NCBI RefSeq assembly: GCF_001584325.1
Contig: NZ_LSAZ01000007.1
Span: 62,001 to 126,000 of the forward strand
Length of the DNA stretch: 64,000 nt
Direction: 5' to 3'
DNA from: Bacillus nakamurai
GTDB lineage: Bacteria > Bacillota > Bacilli > Bacillales > Bacillaceae
Of this stretch, positions 35,731-43,996 are shown in pieces (position 1 is the stretch's first letter; each line of letters begins with the position of its first letter). A program made the position numbers and the translations under genes. The notes under the pieces were generated by a model. It saw nothing but the letters and a program-made list of their open reading frames with translations, was not told the origin of the DNA and did no database searches.

Positions 35731-37095
35731 TTGAAACCAGAAAAAAGGCTGACTTTCAGATCAGCCATCAGTTTATTTCTCTTGATGTTAGCAGTCATTA
35801 TTTCCTGTCTGTTTTTCTTTCATACCGAACCGCATATTCCGCTGTTTTTTTGCGTCGTGATTCTTTCAGCGGCCGGTTTATGGTACGGCTTTACATGGGA
35901 GAGCCTTGAAAAAGGGATAGTGAACGGAATTAAAAACGGGGTACAGCCCATTATTGTGCTGGCGCTGATCGGTGTTTTAATCGGCGCGTGGATGTACAGC
36001 GGTGCCATTCCGACCGTTACCGTTTACGCTTTATCGATTATTCAGCCGAGCCAGCTGCTTTTGACCGCATTATTTTCCTGCATGATCATCAGCACGCTTG
36101 TAGGCTCAAGCCTGACAACAGTCAGTACAATCGGTGTCGCGCTGTTAGGGGTAGCCAGCGCAGCAGGAGTTCCGCTTGAATGGACGGCAGGTGCAGTGAT
36201 CTGCGGAGCTTGTTTCGGTGATAAAATGTCACCGATGTCCGACACAACCAATTTTGCCGCCGGAATCGGCGAAGTTCCGATTTTCACGCACATTCGCCAT
36301 ATGATGGGCACAACCGTTCCGGCTTTGCTGATTACTATCGTACTCTTTTATTTTCTCGGTGTATCCGTTTCAACAAATACTGCTTCGACTCAGAATATTG
36401 AGGCTGTCATTATCGGCATTAAAGAAGCCGCACACGTCACTCCTTGGGCGCTGCTCTCTCCTCTTTTGGTGATCGTGCTCGCGGTCAGACGGATTCCGGT
36501 GATTCCGGTGCTTACTGCCGGCATTATTTCTTCAGGCCTTCTGACAGCTGTTTTTATTCCTGACAGCAGTGTTCAGGGATTCATGTCAGCCCTTCAAAAC
36601 GGCACAATGTTTAAAACCGGCAATCAGGCGGTTGCCAGCATTATTAACAGGGGCGGGCTTCAATCCATGATGGGATCAGTCTCTCTGATCATGATCGCTT
36701 TCGCCCTTGGCGGCTTGATGGAAAAAACAGGTCTGATTTCGGCGCTGTTACAAGGTCTGACAAAAGGTGTTCATACGAAAGGGCGGCTTGTCTTGGCGAC
36801 CGTCTGCTCAAGTATAGGAGTAAATCTCGCGACAGGCGAGCAGTATTTATCAATTTTAATTCCGGGTCAATCATATAAACCATTATATGACAGCCTCAAT
36901 ATTAAACGGGTTCATCTTGCCCGATCACTTGAGGACGGCGGGACATTGATCAACCCATTGATTCCTTGGGGTGTAAGCGGTGCTTTCATGGCAAGCGCAT
37001 TAGGCGTATCGGTTATTGACTATTTACCGTTTACCTTTTTCCTTTATATCTCTCCAATGATTTCAATCTTGCTCGGGTTCCTCAAAAAAACATGA
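35731..37095 (+). CDS. NhaC-family Na+/H+ antiporter
   Basis: 454 residues, 11-12 membrane segments, NhaC superfamily. Conserved motifs: GCTW-like STLVGSSLTTVSTIG and GACFGDKMSPMSDTTN, which form the ion-binding unwound helices, repeated as LEDGGTLINPLIPWG in the second half. Similar families in Bacillus include YheL and the malate-lactate antiporter MleN; the exact substrate cannot be told from sequence. TTG start at 35731 behind GGGGTG. On the plus strand between minus-strand genes, where 168 has gluP. Confidence 0.88.
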   Translation: MKPEKRLTFRSAISLFLLMLAVIISCLFFFHTEPHIPLFFCVVILSAAGLWYGFTWESLEKGIVNGIKNGVQPIIVLALIGVLIGAWMYSGAIPTVTVYALSIIQPSQLLLTALFSCMIISTLVGSSLTTVSTIGVALLGVASAAGVPLEWTAGAVICGACFGDKMSPMSDTTNFAAGIGEVPIFTHIRHMMGTTVPALLITIVLFYFLGVSVSTNTASTQNIEAVIIGIKEAAHVTPWALLSPLLVIVLAVRRIPVIPVLTAGIISSGLLTAVFIPDSSVQGFMSALQNGTMFKTGNQAVASIINRGGLQSMMGSVSLIMIAFALGGLMEKTGLISALLQGLTKGVHTKGRLVLATVCSSIGVNLATGEQYLSILIPGQSYKPLYDSLNIKRVHLARSLEDGGTLINPLIPWGVSGAFMASALGVSVIDYLPFTFFLYISPMISILLGFLKKT

Positions 37096-37108
37096 CAAAA
37101 TTCAAACG

Positions 37109-37137
37109 CCTGCCGGCAGCAATCGGCAGGTTTTTTT
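37109..37137 (+). terminator. Terminator of NhaC-family gene
   Basis: CCTGCCG / CGGCAGG stem followed by seven T. Confidence 0.9.
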
Positions 37138-37141
37138 GCGC

Positions 37142-37173
37142 AAAAAAATCCCGCTTTAAATCGGGATTTTTTA
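37142..37173. terminator. Terminator of yqgO
   Basis: AATCCCG / CGGGATT with A and T runs on both sides, overlapping the yqgO stop codon. Confidence 0.8.
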
Positions 37174-37344
37174 AAATGCCTGCTGAATAAATTTATTTCT
37201 GATGAACGGTATCTTTAAAAAGAAGTGAATAAACGATTGTCTGATTCGCGGCTGACTGAGCACGCTGTTCATAAGACGGTACCGATTTTGATAAACAGCA
37301 AAAACAGAAACAGCGCATAAAGAATAGATCAACAACTTTTTCAT
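37171..37344 (-). CDS. yqgO: YqgO-like small membrane-associated protein
   Basis: 57 residues, too short for many gene finders. Begins [19 protein letters not shown], a hydrophobic segment, followed by a strongly basic, Arg/Phe/Ile-rich tail. GGAGG lies 6 bases before the ATG at 37344. Position between yqgN and the gluP slot and my recall of YqgO support the name. Function unknown. Confidence 0.78.
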   Translation of the reverse strand: MKKLLIYSLCAVSVFAVYQNRYRLMNSVLSQPRIRQSFIHFFLKIPFIRNKFIQQAF

Positions 37345-37416
37345 AATATCCCTCCTGCCCCTATCGTTTGTTAAATGACGATAATTATTCTGAGCGGAAG
37401 AAAATTTCCGTAAACA

Positions 37417-37971
37417 TCAGGTGATGGTTTCACTTTCGGTCAACAATATGTCAACCGGAATATCGTGGGGCATTCGGGGAATGTCATTTGTGAGCTGGCA
37501 ATCAAAAAGAAGTGAAACGGTGCGGCCGTCATAACCGGCCAGAAAACGATCATAATATCCCCCGCCATAACCGATTCTGAAGCCTTCGCGGTCAAAGCCT
37601 ACGCCGGGCACGATCACCAGATCAATGGCCTTTTGCTTCACTTCCTCCGTCCGGCTTACGATCGGTTCGCTGAGGCCCGCATACACGGTTTCAAGCTGAT
37701 CATCTGAGGAGAAGGTGCGAAACTGCATGGCTCCTGTACCGGGTGAACATTTTGGTATGCACACTTGTTTTCCCTCTTTCCAAGCCTGTTCAATAATCGG
37801 CCGCGTCGGGATTTCCAGGCCTCTTGAGATGGTGATGGCGATCATGCGGGCTTGCTCCCATTCCTTTAACGAAAAAAGCTTTTCGCATATCATCAGGAAT
37901 TTAGCTTCCCATTCACTTTCTGTTATTTCTGAAAGCTTTGTTTTTATTTTTTTTCGGATTTGTGCTTTCAC
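37417..37971 (-). CDS. yqgN: 5-formyltetrahydrofolate cyclo-ligase
   Basis: 184 residues. Converts 5-formyl-THF to 5,10-methenyl-THF with ATP. Conserved ATP/substrate motif [22 protein letters not shown] near the C-terminus. Start GTG at 37971 follows AGGAGG with 9-base spacing. Between rpmGA and yqgO. Confidence 0.94.
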   Translation of the reverse strand: MKAQIRKKIKTKLSEITESEWEAKFLMICEKLFSLKEWEQARMIAITISRGLEIPTRPIIEQAWKEGKQVCIPKCSPGTGAMQFRTFSSDDQLETVYAGLSEPIVSRTEEVKQKAIDLVIVPGVGFDREGFRIGYGGGYYDRFLAGYDGRTVSLLFDCQLTNDIPRMPHDIPVDILLTESETIT

Positions 37972-38048
37972 GTTTCTCAGCCTCCTGAAAGACAAAAAAG
38001 CCAGAACTTTTATCAAAGCTCCAGCTTTTGTCACCGTTTTTAAACAGC

Positions 38049-38546
<498 letters not shown>

Positions 38547-38900
38547 GTGGAAATTGCTATTATTGCGTTGTTTATCGTCAGTATAGCGCTTATTGCATTC
38601 TCATATTCTCAAAGAGATCCGATGAAAGACGTAGAACAGGAGCTTGAAACGCTTCAGCTCTCAGCCATGCAGGAAATTTACAAGTTAAAAAAGAAAATGA
38701 CGGTGCTTGAAGAAGAATTGCTGGAAACCAACTTGGTCATCCGCAAAGCAAAAAGCAGCGGCATTAATCAAAAAATCGCCAAACAAATCATTTCAAAATA
38801 CAACAACGGGATGTCCGCTGAGGCCATCGCAAAAGCAGAGCACGTGTCTGTCGAGGATGTCAATACGATTATTAAAGACAACGAGAAGGTGCTCGTATGA
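38547..38900 (+). CDS. yqzD: YqzD, membrane-anchored coiled-coil protein
   Basis: 117 residues. One N-terminal membrane segment (about 2-19), a charged coiled coil (about 27-70) and a C-terminal helix-turn-helix-like stretch KIAKQIISKYNNGMSAEAIAKAEHVSVEDV. Overlaps yqzC by 4 bases (ATGA), so the two are coupled. Function unknown. GTG start at 38547 after GAAGGTGATG. Confidence 0.88.
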   Translation: MEIAIIALFIVSIALIAFSYSQRDPMKDVEQELETLQLSAMQEIYKLKKKMTVLEEELLETNLVIRKAKSSGINQKIAKQIISKYNNGMSAEAIAKAEHVSVEDVNTIIKDNEKVLV

Positions 38901-39361
38901 CGAAACGGGGCATTCAGGCTTTTGCCGCAGGTATCATTTTAGCGACAGCCGTCCTCGCCGCTGTCTTTTATTTGACTGACAATGACCAAGCGTCTGCCGT
39001 CAAAACTGAAAAAACGGCGCTGACTGAAAAAGAAGTAAACAGCTACCTCGACTCTCAGCAAAAAGTTTCGGTCAACCGGGACGATTATCAAAAACTGCTT
39101 GATTCAAAAGAAAAATCCTTAAACACAGACCAAAATTCAGACACAAAAAAGAAAAAGAAAACATATAAACTGACGATTAAAGACGGAATGAGCACCGCTG
39201 ATGTGTCGTCTATTCTTGAAAAAGAAGGGATCATTCCTTCTGCAGAAGACTTTAATGATTATGTGATTGACGCGGGCTACCATAAAGAAATCCGCGCCGG
39301 CCATTTTAAAGTAGATTCAGATATGAGCTTCAAAAAACTTGTCAAAACATTAACCCGCTAA
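38897..39361 (+). CDS. yqzC: YqzC, membrane protein with MltG/YceG-like N-domain
   Basis: 154 residues. N-terminal membrane segment (about 6-27), a Lys/Asp/Gln-rich linker, and a C-terminal domain (about 92-154; KLTIKDGMSTADVSSILEKEGII...FKVDSDMSFKKLVKTLTR) that resembles the LysM-like part of MltG/YceG endolytic transglycosylases but without their catalytic domain. May bind glycan strands. Function unknown. Confidence 0.87.
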   Translation: MTKRGIQAFAAGIILATAVLAAVFYLTDNDQASAVKTEKTALTEKEVNSYLDSQQKVSVNRDDYQKLLDSKEKSLNTDQNSDTKKKKKTYKLTIKDGMSTADVSSILEKEGIIPSAEDFNDYVIDAGYHKEIRAGHFKVDSDMSFKKLVKTLTR

Positions 39362-39415
39362 AAAAGCTTGCTGGCATCATCCATTCAGGTGGATACGGCC
39401 GACAGGCTTTTTTTA
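39362..39415 (+). terminator. Terminator of yqzD-yqzC
   Basis: Nested stem AAGCTTG...CAGGCTT with inner ATCC/GGAT, then seven T. Confidence 0.6.
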
Positions 39416-39424
39416 ATGAACGGC

Positions 39425-39460
39425 AAAAACGGGCCAAGTCATGTGACCAAGCCCGCCTTT
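39425..39460 (-). terminator. pst operon terminator
   Basis: GGCGGGCTTGGTCACAT / ATGACTTGGCCCG stem with a T run on the minus strand, after pstBB. Confidence 0.85.
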
Positions 39461-40243
39461 TCAGCCGAATTTTCCGGTGATATATTCATGTGTTTTTTGA
39501 TGATCCGGCTGCGAAAAGATTTTGTCCGTATCGCCGCACTCTACCAGCTCTCCCATATAGAAAAAAGCAGTTTGATCAGAAACCCTCGCAGCCTGCTGCA
39601 TGTTATGCGTCACAATGACAATGGTGTAATTTTCTTTCAGATTCAAAATGAGTTCTTCAATTTTCCGGGTCGAAACAGGGTCCAAAGCAGACGTCGGTTC
39701 ATCCATTAATAGCACATCCGGCTTTGTCGCCAGCGCCCTCGCGATACAAAGACGCTGCTGCTGGCCGCCTGATAATGATAGCGCCTGCTGATGCAGGCGA
39801 TCCTTCACTTCATCCCAGAGCGCCGCTGCCTTCAAAGACTCCTCGGCGATCTCAAGCAGCTTCTTCTTATTTTTTTCACCGTGAATTTTCGGTCCGTATA
39901 CGACATTCTCAAAGATAGATTGCGGGAACGGATTGCCTTTTTGGAATACCATACCGATCTGTTTTCTTAATTCTGCCGCATCCGTTTTTTCCTTCAGCAA
40001 GTTGCGCCCGTTATAAAACATATCACCCGTCACTTTGACATTCGGAGCCATTTGCAGCATTAAGTTTAATGTTTTAATAAAAGTAGATTTACCGCAGCCG
40101 GACGGCCCGATAATGGCAGTCACCTTATTCTGTTCAAAGCCGATATTTATATCCTTTAAAGCATGATGGGCGCCGTACCATACGTTCATCCCGCGAATGT
40201 CATACAAATGCTGTGTATTTACAGCTTCTTTCACAACGCTCAC
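39461..40243 (-). CDS. pstBB: Phosphate ABC transporter ATP-binding protein 2
   Basis: 260 residues. Walker A GPSGCGKS, signature [16 protein letters not shown], Walker [14 protein letters not shown]. Second of two tandem PstB paralogues; last gene of the pst operon. 11 bases after pstBA. Confidence 0.96.
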   Translation of the reverse strand: MSVVKEAVNTQHLYDIRGMNVWYGAHHALKDINIGFEQNKVTAIIGPSGCGKSTFIKTLNLMLQMAPNVKVTGDMFYNGRNLLKEKTDAAELRKQIGMVFQKGNPFPQSIFENVVYGPKIHGEKNKKKLLEIAEESLKAAALWDEVKDRLHQQALSLSGGQQQRLCIARALATKPDVLLMDEPTSALDPVSTRKIEELILNLKENYTIVIVTHNMQQAARVSDQTAFFYMGELVECGDTDKIFSQPDHQKTHEYITGKFG

Positions 40244-40254
40244 AGCCCTTCCCC

Positions 40255-41058
40255 CTATCCGAACTTTCCGTTAATATAATCATCTGTCTTCTGTGTCTTA
40301 GGGCTCGTGAAAATCTGTTCTGTCTGCCCGTATTCCACTACTTCTCCGTTTAGAAAGAAAGCCGTGCGGTCTGAAACCCTCAAAGCCTGCTGCATGTTAT
40401 GCGTAACGATAATAATCGAATACTCTTTTTTAAGGTCGGTCAAAAGCTCCTCAATTTTGGCGTTTGAAATGGGGTCAAGGGCTGAGGCCGGTTCATCCAG
40501 AAGAAGCACGGCCGGCTTCATGGCAAGTGTTCGCGCAATGCACAGCCGCTGCTGCTGCCCCCCAGATAACGAAAGGGCTGACGAATGCAGACGGTCTTTC
40601 ACTTCATCCCAAAGCGCCGCTTTCGTTAAGCTTTCTTCCACCGCCTCATCCAGCACGGCTTTTCTTCGTTCTCCCGCATACCGTAATGCATGCGTGATGT
40701 TATTGTAAATCGATTTCGGAAAAGGATTCGGTTTTTGAAAAACCATTCCGATTTCCCGTCTGAGCTGCACGACATTAATCGCTGCTCCTAAAATATTCAG
40801 CCCTTCATAAAGGATTTCTCCCTCGCTTTTGGCAGACGGTATGGAATCATTCATTCTGTTAATCTGCCTCAGAAACGTCGATTTGCCGCAGCCGGACGGG
40901 CCGATAAGGGCAGTGACCGCGTGTTTTTCAATATCCATGCTGATATGCCGGACCGCTTGTTTTTCGCCGTAAAAGATGGATAAATCCTTAACCTCCAAAA
41001 CCGAAGTTCCTGGCGATAACGCTGTCTGTTCTTCTTCCTTTACGATGTGGTCAATCAT
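40255..41058 (-). CDS. pstBA: Phosphate ABC transporter ATP-binding protein 1
   Basis: 267 residues. Walker A GPSGCGKS, signature [16 protein letters not shown], Walker [17 protein letters not shown] at 41058 follows AGAGGCGG. Closely similar to PstBB, from tandem duplication. Confidence 0.96.
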   Translation of the reverse strand: MIDHIVKEEEQTALSPGTSVLEVKDLSIFYGEKQAVRHISMDIEKHAVTALIGPSGCGKSTFLRQINRMNDSIPSAKSEGEILYEGLNILGAAINVVQLRREIGMVFQKPNPFPKSIYNNITHALRYAGERRKAVLDEAVEESLTKAALWDEVKDRLHSSALSLSGGQQQRLCIARTLAMKPAVLLLDEPASALDPISNAKIEELLTDLKKEYSIIIVTHNMQQALRVSDRTAFFLNGEVVEYGQTEQIFTSPKTQKTDDYINGKFG

Positions 41059-41076
41059 GTTTCCGCCTCTTTTCAA

Positions 41077-41961
41077 TTAGTTTGCCGTAAGCTTCTTATA
41101 AATGGCTGATCCGAGCCATCTTGCCGAAAGATTAAACAGGAGCACCGAAATGACAAGCACCGCCGAGCCGCCGTTAGCAATCGCTTCCGCATCGGGAATG
41201 ATGCCTTGAGTATTGACACTCCATATATGAACCGCCAGCGTCTCAGCCGGCCTGAAAATGTTAAAAGGAGACGTTTCAGAAAACGGGTTCCAATCAGTAA
41301 AGTTCAGCCGAGGCGTCGTCAGCCCCGCGGTAAATAATAATGCTGCCGCTTCCCCGAAAACTCTTCCTGATGCCAAAATGGCGCCTGTCATAATTGAAGG
41401 AATCGCACTTGGAATCATGACGGTCTTCACGGTATGCCATCTGGATACGCCTAAAGCGAGAGAGGCTTCTTTCAATTCCTTTGGCACGGCGGTGAGCGCC
41501 CCCTCTGTCACCCTCACCATAACAGGGAGATTAAAGACGGTTAATGCGAGTGCGCCGCCGATAATGGTGTACCCCCATCCTGTCAGATTTACAAACATCA
41601 GCATACCGAACATGCCGATGACAATTGACGGGAGAGAAGACAGAACTTCAATACACGTTCTGATAAAATCAGTGATTTTATTTTGCGGGGCATATTCAGC
41701 CATAAACACGCCGCCCCCTACGCCGAGCGGGATCGTGATCAGCATCGTCAAAAACAGAATGTAAAAGGAGTTAAACAGCTGATCGCGTATTCCTCCGCCT
41801 GAGGCAATGGCGCTGGATTTTGTCGTGATGAAATGCCAGCTGAGCTCAGAGACACCGTGAATAATTATATACAGAAACAAACCTGCCAAAATTGCCGCGA
41901 TGACAGCGGCACATAAACCGAATACACCGGTCGCCAATTTATCCGTTATTTTTCGGTTCAT
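41077..41961 (-). CDS. pstA: Phosphate ABC transporter permease PstA
   Basis: 294 residues, six membrane segments, binding-protein-dependent transport motif EASLALGVSRWHTVKTVMIPSA. Its start overlaps the pstC stop by one base. Confidence 0.96.
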   Translation of the reverse strand: MNRKITDKLATGVFGLCAAVIAAILAGLFLYIIIHGVSELSWHFITTKSSAIASGGGIRDQLFNSFYILFLTMLITIPLGVGGGVFMAEYAPQNKITDFIRTCIEVLSSLPSIVIGMFGMLMFVNLTGWGYTIIGGALALTVFNLPVMVRVTEGALTAVPKELKEASLALGVSRWHTVKTVMIPSAIPSIMTGAILASGRVFGEAAALLFTAGLTTPRLNFTDWNPFSETSPFNIFRPAETLAVHIWSVNTQGIIPDAEAIANGGSAVLVISVLLFNLSARWLGSAIYKKLTAN

Positions 41962-42890
41962 TACACTTTCCTCCTAGATGACAAGTAGCGTATGAGTAAA
42001 ATAAAGAGAAACGACATGACGAGAAGAACAAGCCCCATAGACCATAACGTATTATTTTCGATACTGCCGTATGTGGTGTGGCCCATGTTTAATGTAATGA
42101 TGGTTGTTAACGTCCCTGCCGTATCAAGCAGGCTTTCCGGCAGGAGCTTTGCATTTCCGATCACCATCTGTACAGCGAGAGCTTCTCCGAACGCTCTTGC
42201 CATCCCGAGAACGACAGCGGTCAGCAAGGTCGGAAACGCCGCCGGGACAAGCACCTTTCTGATCGTCTGCCACCTCGTGGCACCAAGTGCATATGAACCT
42301 TCCCGAAGATGCTTCGGAAGTGACGCGAGCGCATCGGCAGAAATCGATGTGACCGTCGGCAGAATCATAACGGAAAGCACGATCGTTCCCGCCAATAAGC
42401 TGTGGCCCGTTCCGCTCGTTTTAAAAGAACCGATAAACGGAACCAATACTGTAAGACCTATGAATCCATAAACGACAGACGGAATGCCGACAAGCAGCTC
42501 AATGACCGGCTGGAGCACTTTTTTTCCCCATGTCGGCGCAATTTCCGTCATAAAAACGGCACCAGCAATACCGAGAGGCGCTGCGATCAAAGCGGAAAGA
42601 ACCGTGACGGCAAATGAGCCGAAAATAAAAGGCAGAGCGCCGAACTCAGGTTTTGCCTGGGTTGGATTCCAATTCAGACTTGTTAAGAATTCAATCGGGC
42701 TTACACCATTTATAAAAAAAGATTGCAGCCCCTTTATGCCGAGAAAGATTGTAATCGCAGCTGATGCCGCAATGATAATCGCCGCACAAACCGACACGAT
42801 CACCCTTCCCCGGACTTCATCCAATTGCCTGTTTTGCTTTGAGCTGATTAAGCGTTCGCTTACAGACTCTTTTTCTCTATGATTTATCAT
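41961..42890 (-). CDS. pstC: Phosphate ABC transporter permease PstC
   Basis: 309 residues, six membrane segments, EAA loop EGSYALGATRWQTIRKVLVPAA. Pairs with PstA to form the channel. Confidence 0.96.
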   Translation of the reverse strand: MINHREKESVSERLISSKQNRQLDEVRGRVIVSVCAAIIIAASAAITIFLGIKGLQSFFINGVSPIEFLTSLNWNPTQAKPEFGALPFIFGSFAVTVLSALIAAPLGIAGAVFMTEIAPTWGKKVLQPVIELLVGIPSVVYGFIGLTVLVPFIGSFKTSGTGHSLLAGTIVLSVMILPTVTSISADALASLPKHLREGSYALGATRWQTIRKVLVPAAFPTLLTAVVLGMARAFGEALAVQMVIGNAKLLPESLLDTAGTLTTIITLNMGHTTYGSIENNTLWSMGLVLLVMSFLFILLIRYLSSRRKV

Positions 42891-42938
42891 ATGTTTACAC
42901 TCCTATAAATGAGAAGAGGCGGGAAGCCCGCCCTCCCC

Positions 42939-43841
42939 TCAGCTTTGCTTGCCGCTTGCGTCCCGTGTGACTTTCATATCTGAGATCGGAATGTAGCCCT
43001 GATCTTTCACGACGCTTTTCTGTACTTCATCACTGTTCAAATAGTCGAGAAATGTTTTCGTAAGGCCTGACGCTTCACCTTTCGTATAAGAGTGCTCGTA
43101 AGCCCAAATCGGATACTCTCCGGTTACGACATTTTTCTCTTCCGGTTTGATGCCTCCGATTGATAAAGGCGTTACTTTGTCATCGTTTATATAAGAGAAC
43201 GCTAGATAACCGATCGCTCCCGGTGTTTCTGCAATGATTTTTTTCACAGTATTAGAGGAATCCTCTGTTATGCCCTCTGCCGGCTCTGCTCCGTCCAGTG
43301 CATATTTGACAAACGTAGCGCGTGTTCCTGATGAATCAGGGCGGTTGACAAGCGTAATCTTTTGATCCTTGCCGCCAAGCTCTTTCCAGTTTTTGATTTT
43401 ACCTGTAAACACGTCTGTCAATTGTTTTTTCGTTACATCCTTCACACCCGTACCAGGGTTGACTGCAGCAGCCATTGCCACTACCGCTACACGGTGGTCT
43501 TTTAGGGCTTTAGCATCAATGCCTTCCTTTTCTTCAGCAAATACGTCTGAGTTACCGATTTGAACCGCACCCTCAGCTACTTGAGAAAGCCCTGTGCCAG
43601 AACCTCCCGCTTGCACCTGCACATCAGCATCCGGATGTTTTTCCATAAACTTTTCCGCCGCTGCCAGTACTAACGGCTGCATGGCTGATGAACCAGAAAT
43701 GGTTAAAGAACCTGATGCTTTTTTGTCTTCACTTGCAGATTGACTGTCTGTCTTGCCGCTTTCCTTTGCATTTCCGCATGCTGCAGCAACGATCATAACA
43801 GCAGCCATCAGAAGCATAAGCATCCATTTGTTTTTTTTCAT
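42939..43841 (-). CDS. pstS: Phosphate-binding lipoprotein PstS
   Basis: 300 residues. Lipoprotein signal with lipobox AAAC (Cys at about 22). Phosphate-binding segments SGSSAMQPL, AGGSGTGLSQV and RPDSSGTRATF are present. Extracytoplasmic receptor of the Pst system; first gene, highest expressed. Confidence 0.97.
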   Translation of the reverse strand: MKKNKWMLMLLMAAVMIVAAACGNAKESGKTDSQSASEDKKASGSLTISGSSAMQPLVLAAAEKFMEKHPDADVQVQAGGSGTGLSQVAEGAVQIGNSDVFAEEKEGIDAKALKDHRVAVVAMAAAVNPGTGVKDVTKKQLTDVFTGKIKNWKELGGKDQKITLVNRPDSSGTRATFVKYALDGAEPAEGITEDSSNTVKKIIAETPGAIGYLAFSYINDDKVTPLSIGGIKPEEKNVVTGEYPIWAYEHSYTKGEASGLTKTFLDYLNSDEVQKSVVKDQGYIPISDMKVTRDASGKQS

Positions 43842-43903
43842 TTCCTGAATTCCCCCTGCGTATAATGTGTAATTTGTCCTACACGTATAGACTAAAGGCT
43901 TCG

Positions 43904-43942
43904 TGTAAAAAGCGTATAAATCGAATGTAAAGGTTTTGTAAA
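43904..43942 (-). promoter_or_regulatory. PhoP box array of pst operon
   Basis: On the minus strand four direct repeats: TTTACA (43937-43942), TTTACA (43926-43931), TTTATA (43915-43920), TTTACA (43904-43909), spaced by exactly 11 bases, matching the PhoP consensus TTAACA-N5. A -10-like CTATAC follows about 10 bases downstream. Phosphate starvation should induce the operon via PhoPR. Confidence 0.93.
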
Positions 43943-43961
43943 TCTAATTGTTTTTTTGTAT

Positions 43962-43996
43962 AAAAAAAACGCCCACATGATGTGAGCGTTTTTCTT
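43962..43996. terminator. pbpA terminator
   Basis: AACGCTCACAT / ATGTGGGCGTT stem with T run on the minus strand, overlapping the pbpA stop region. Confidence 0.85.
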
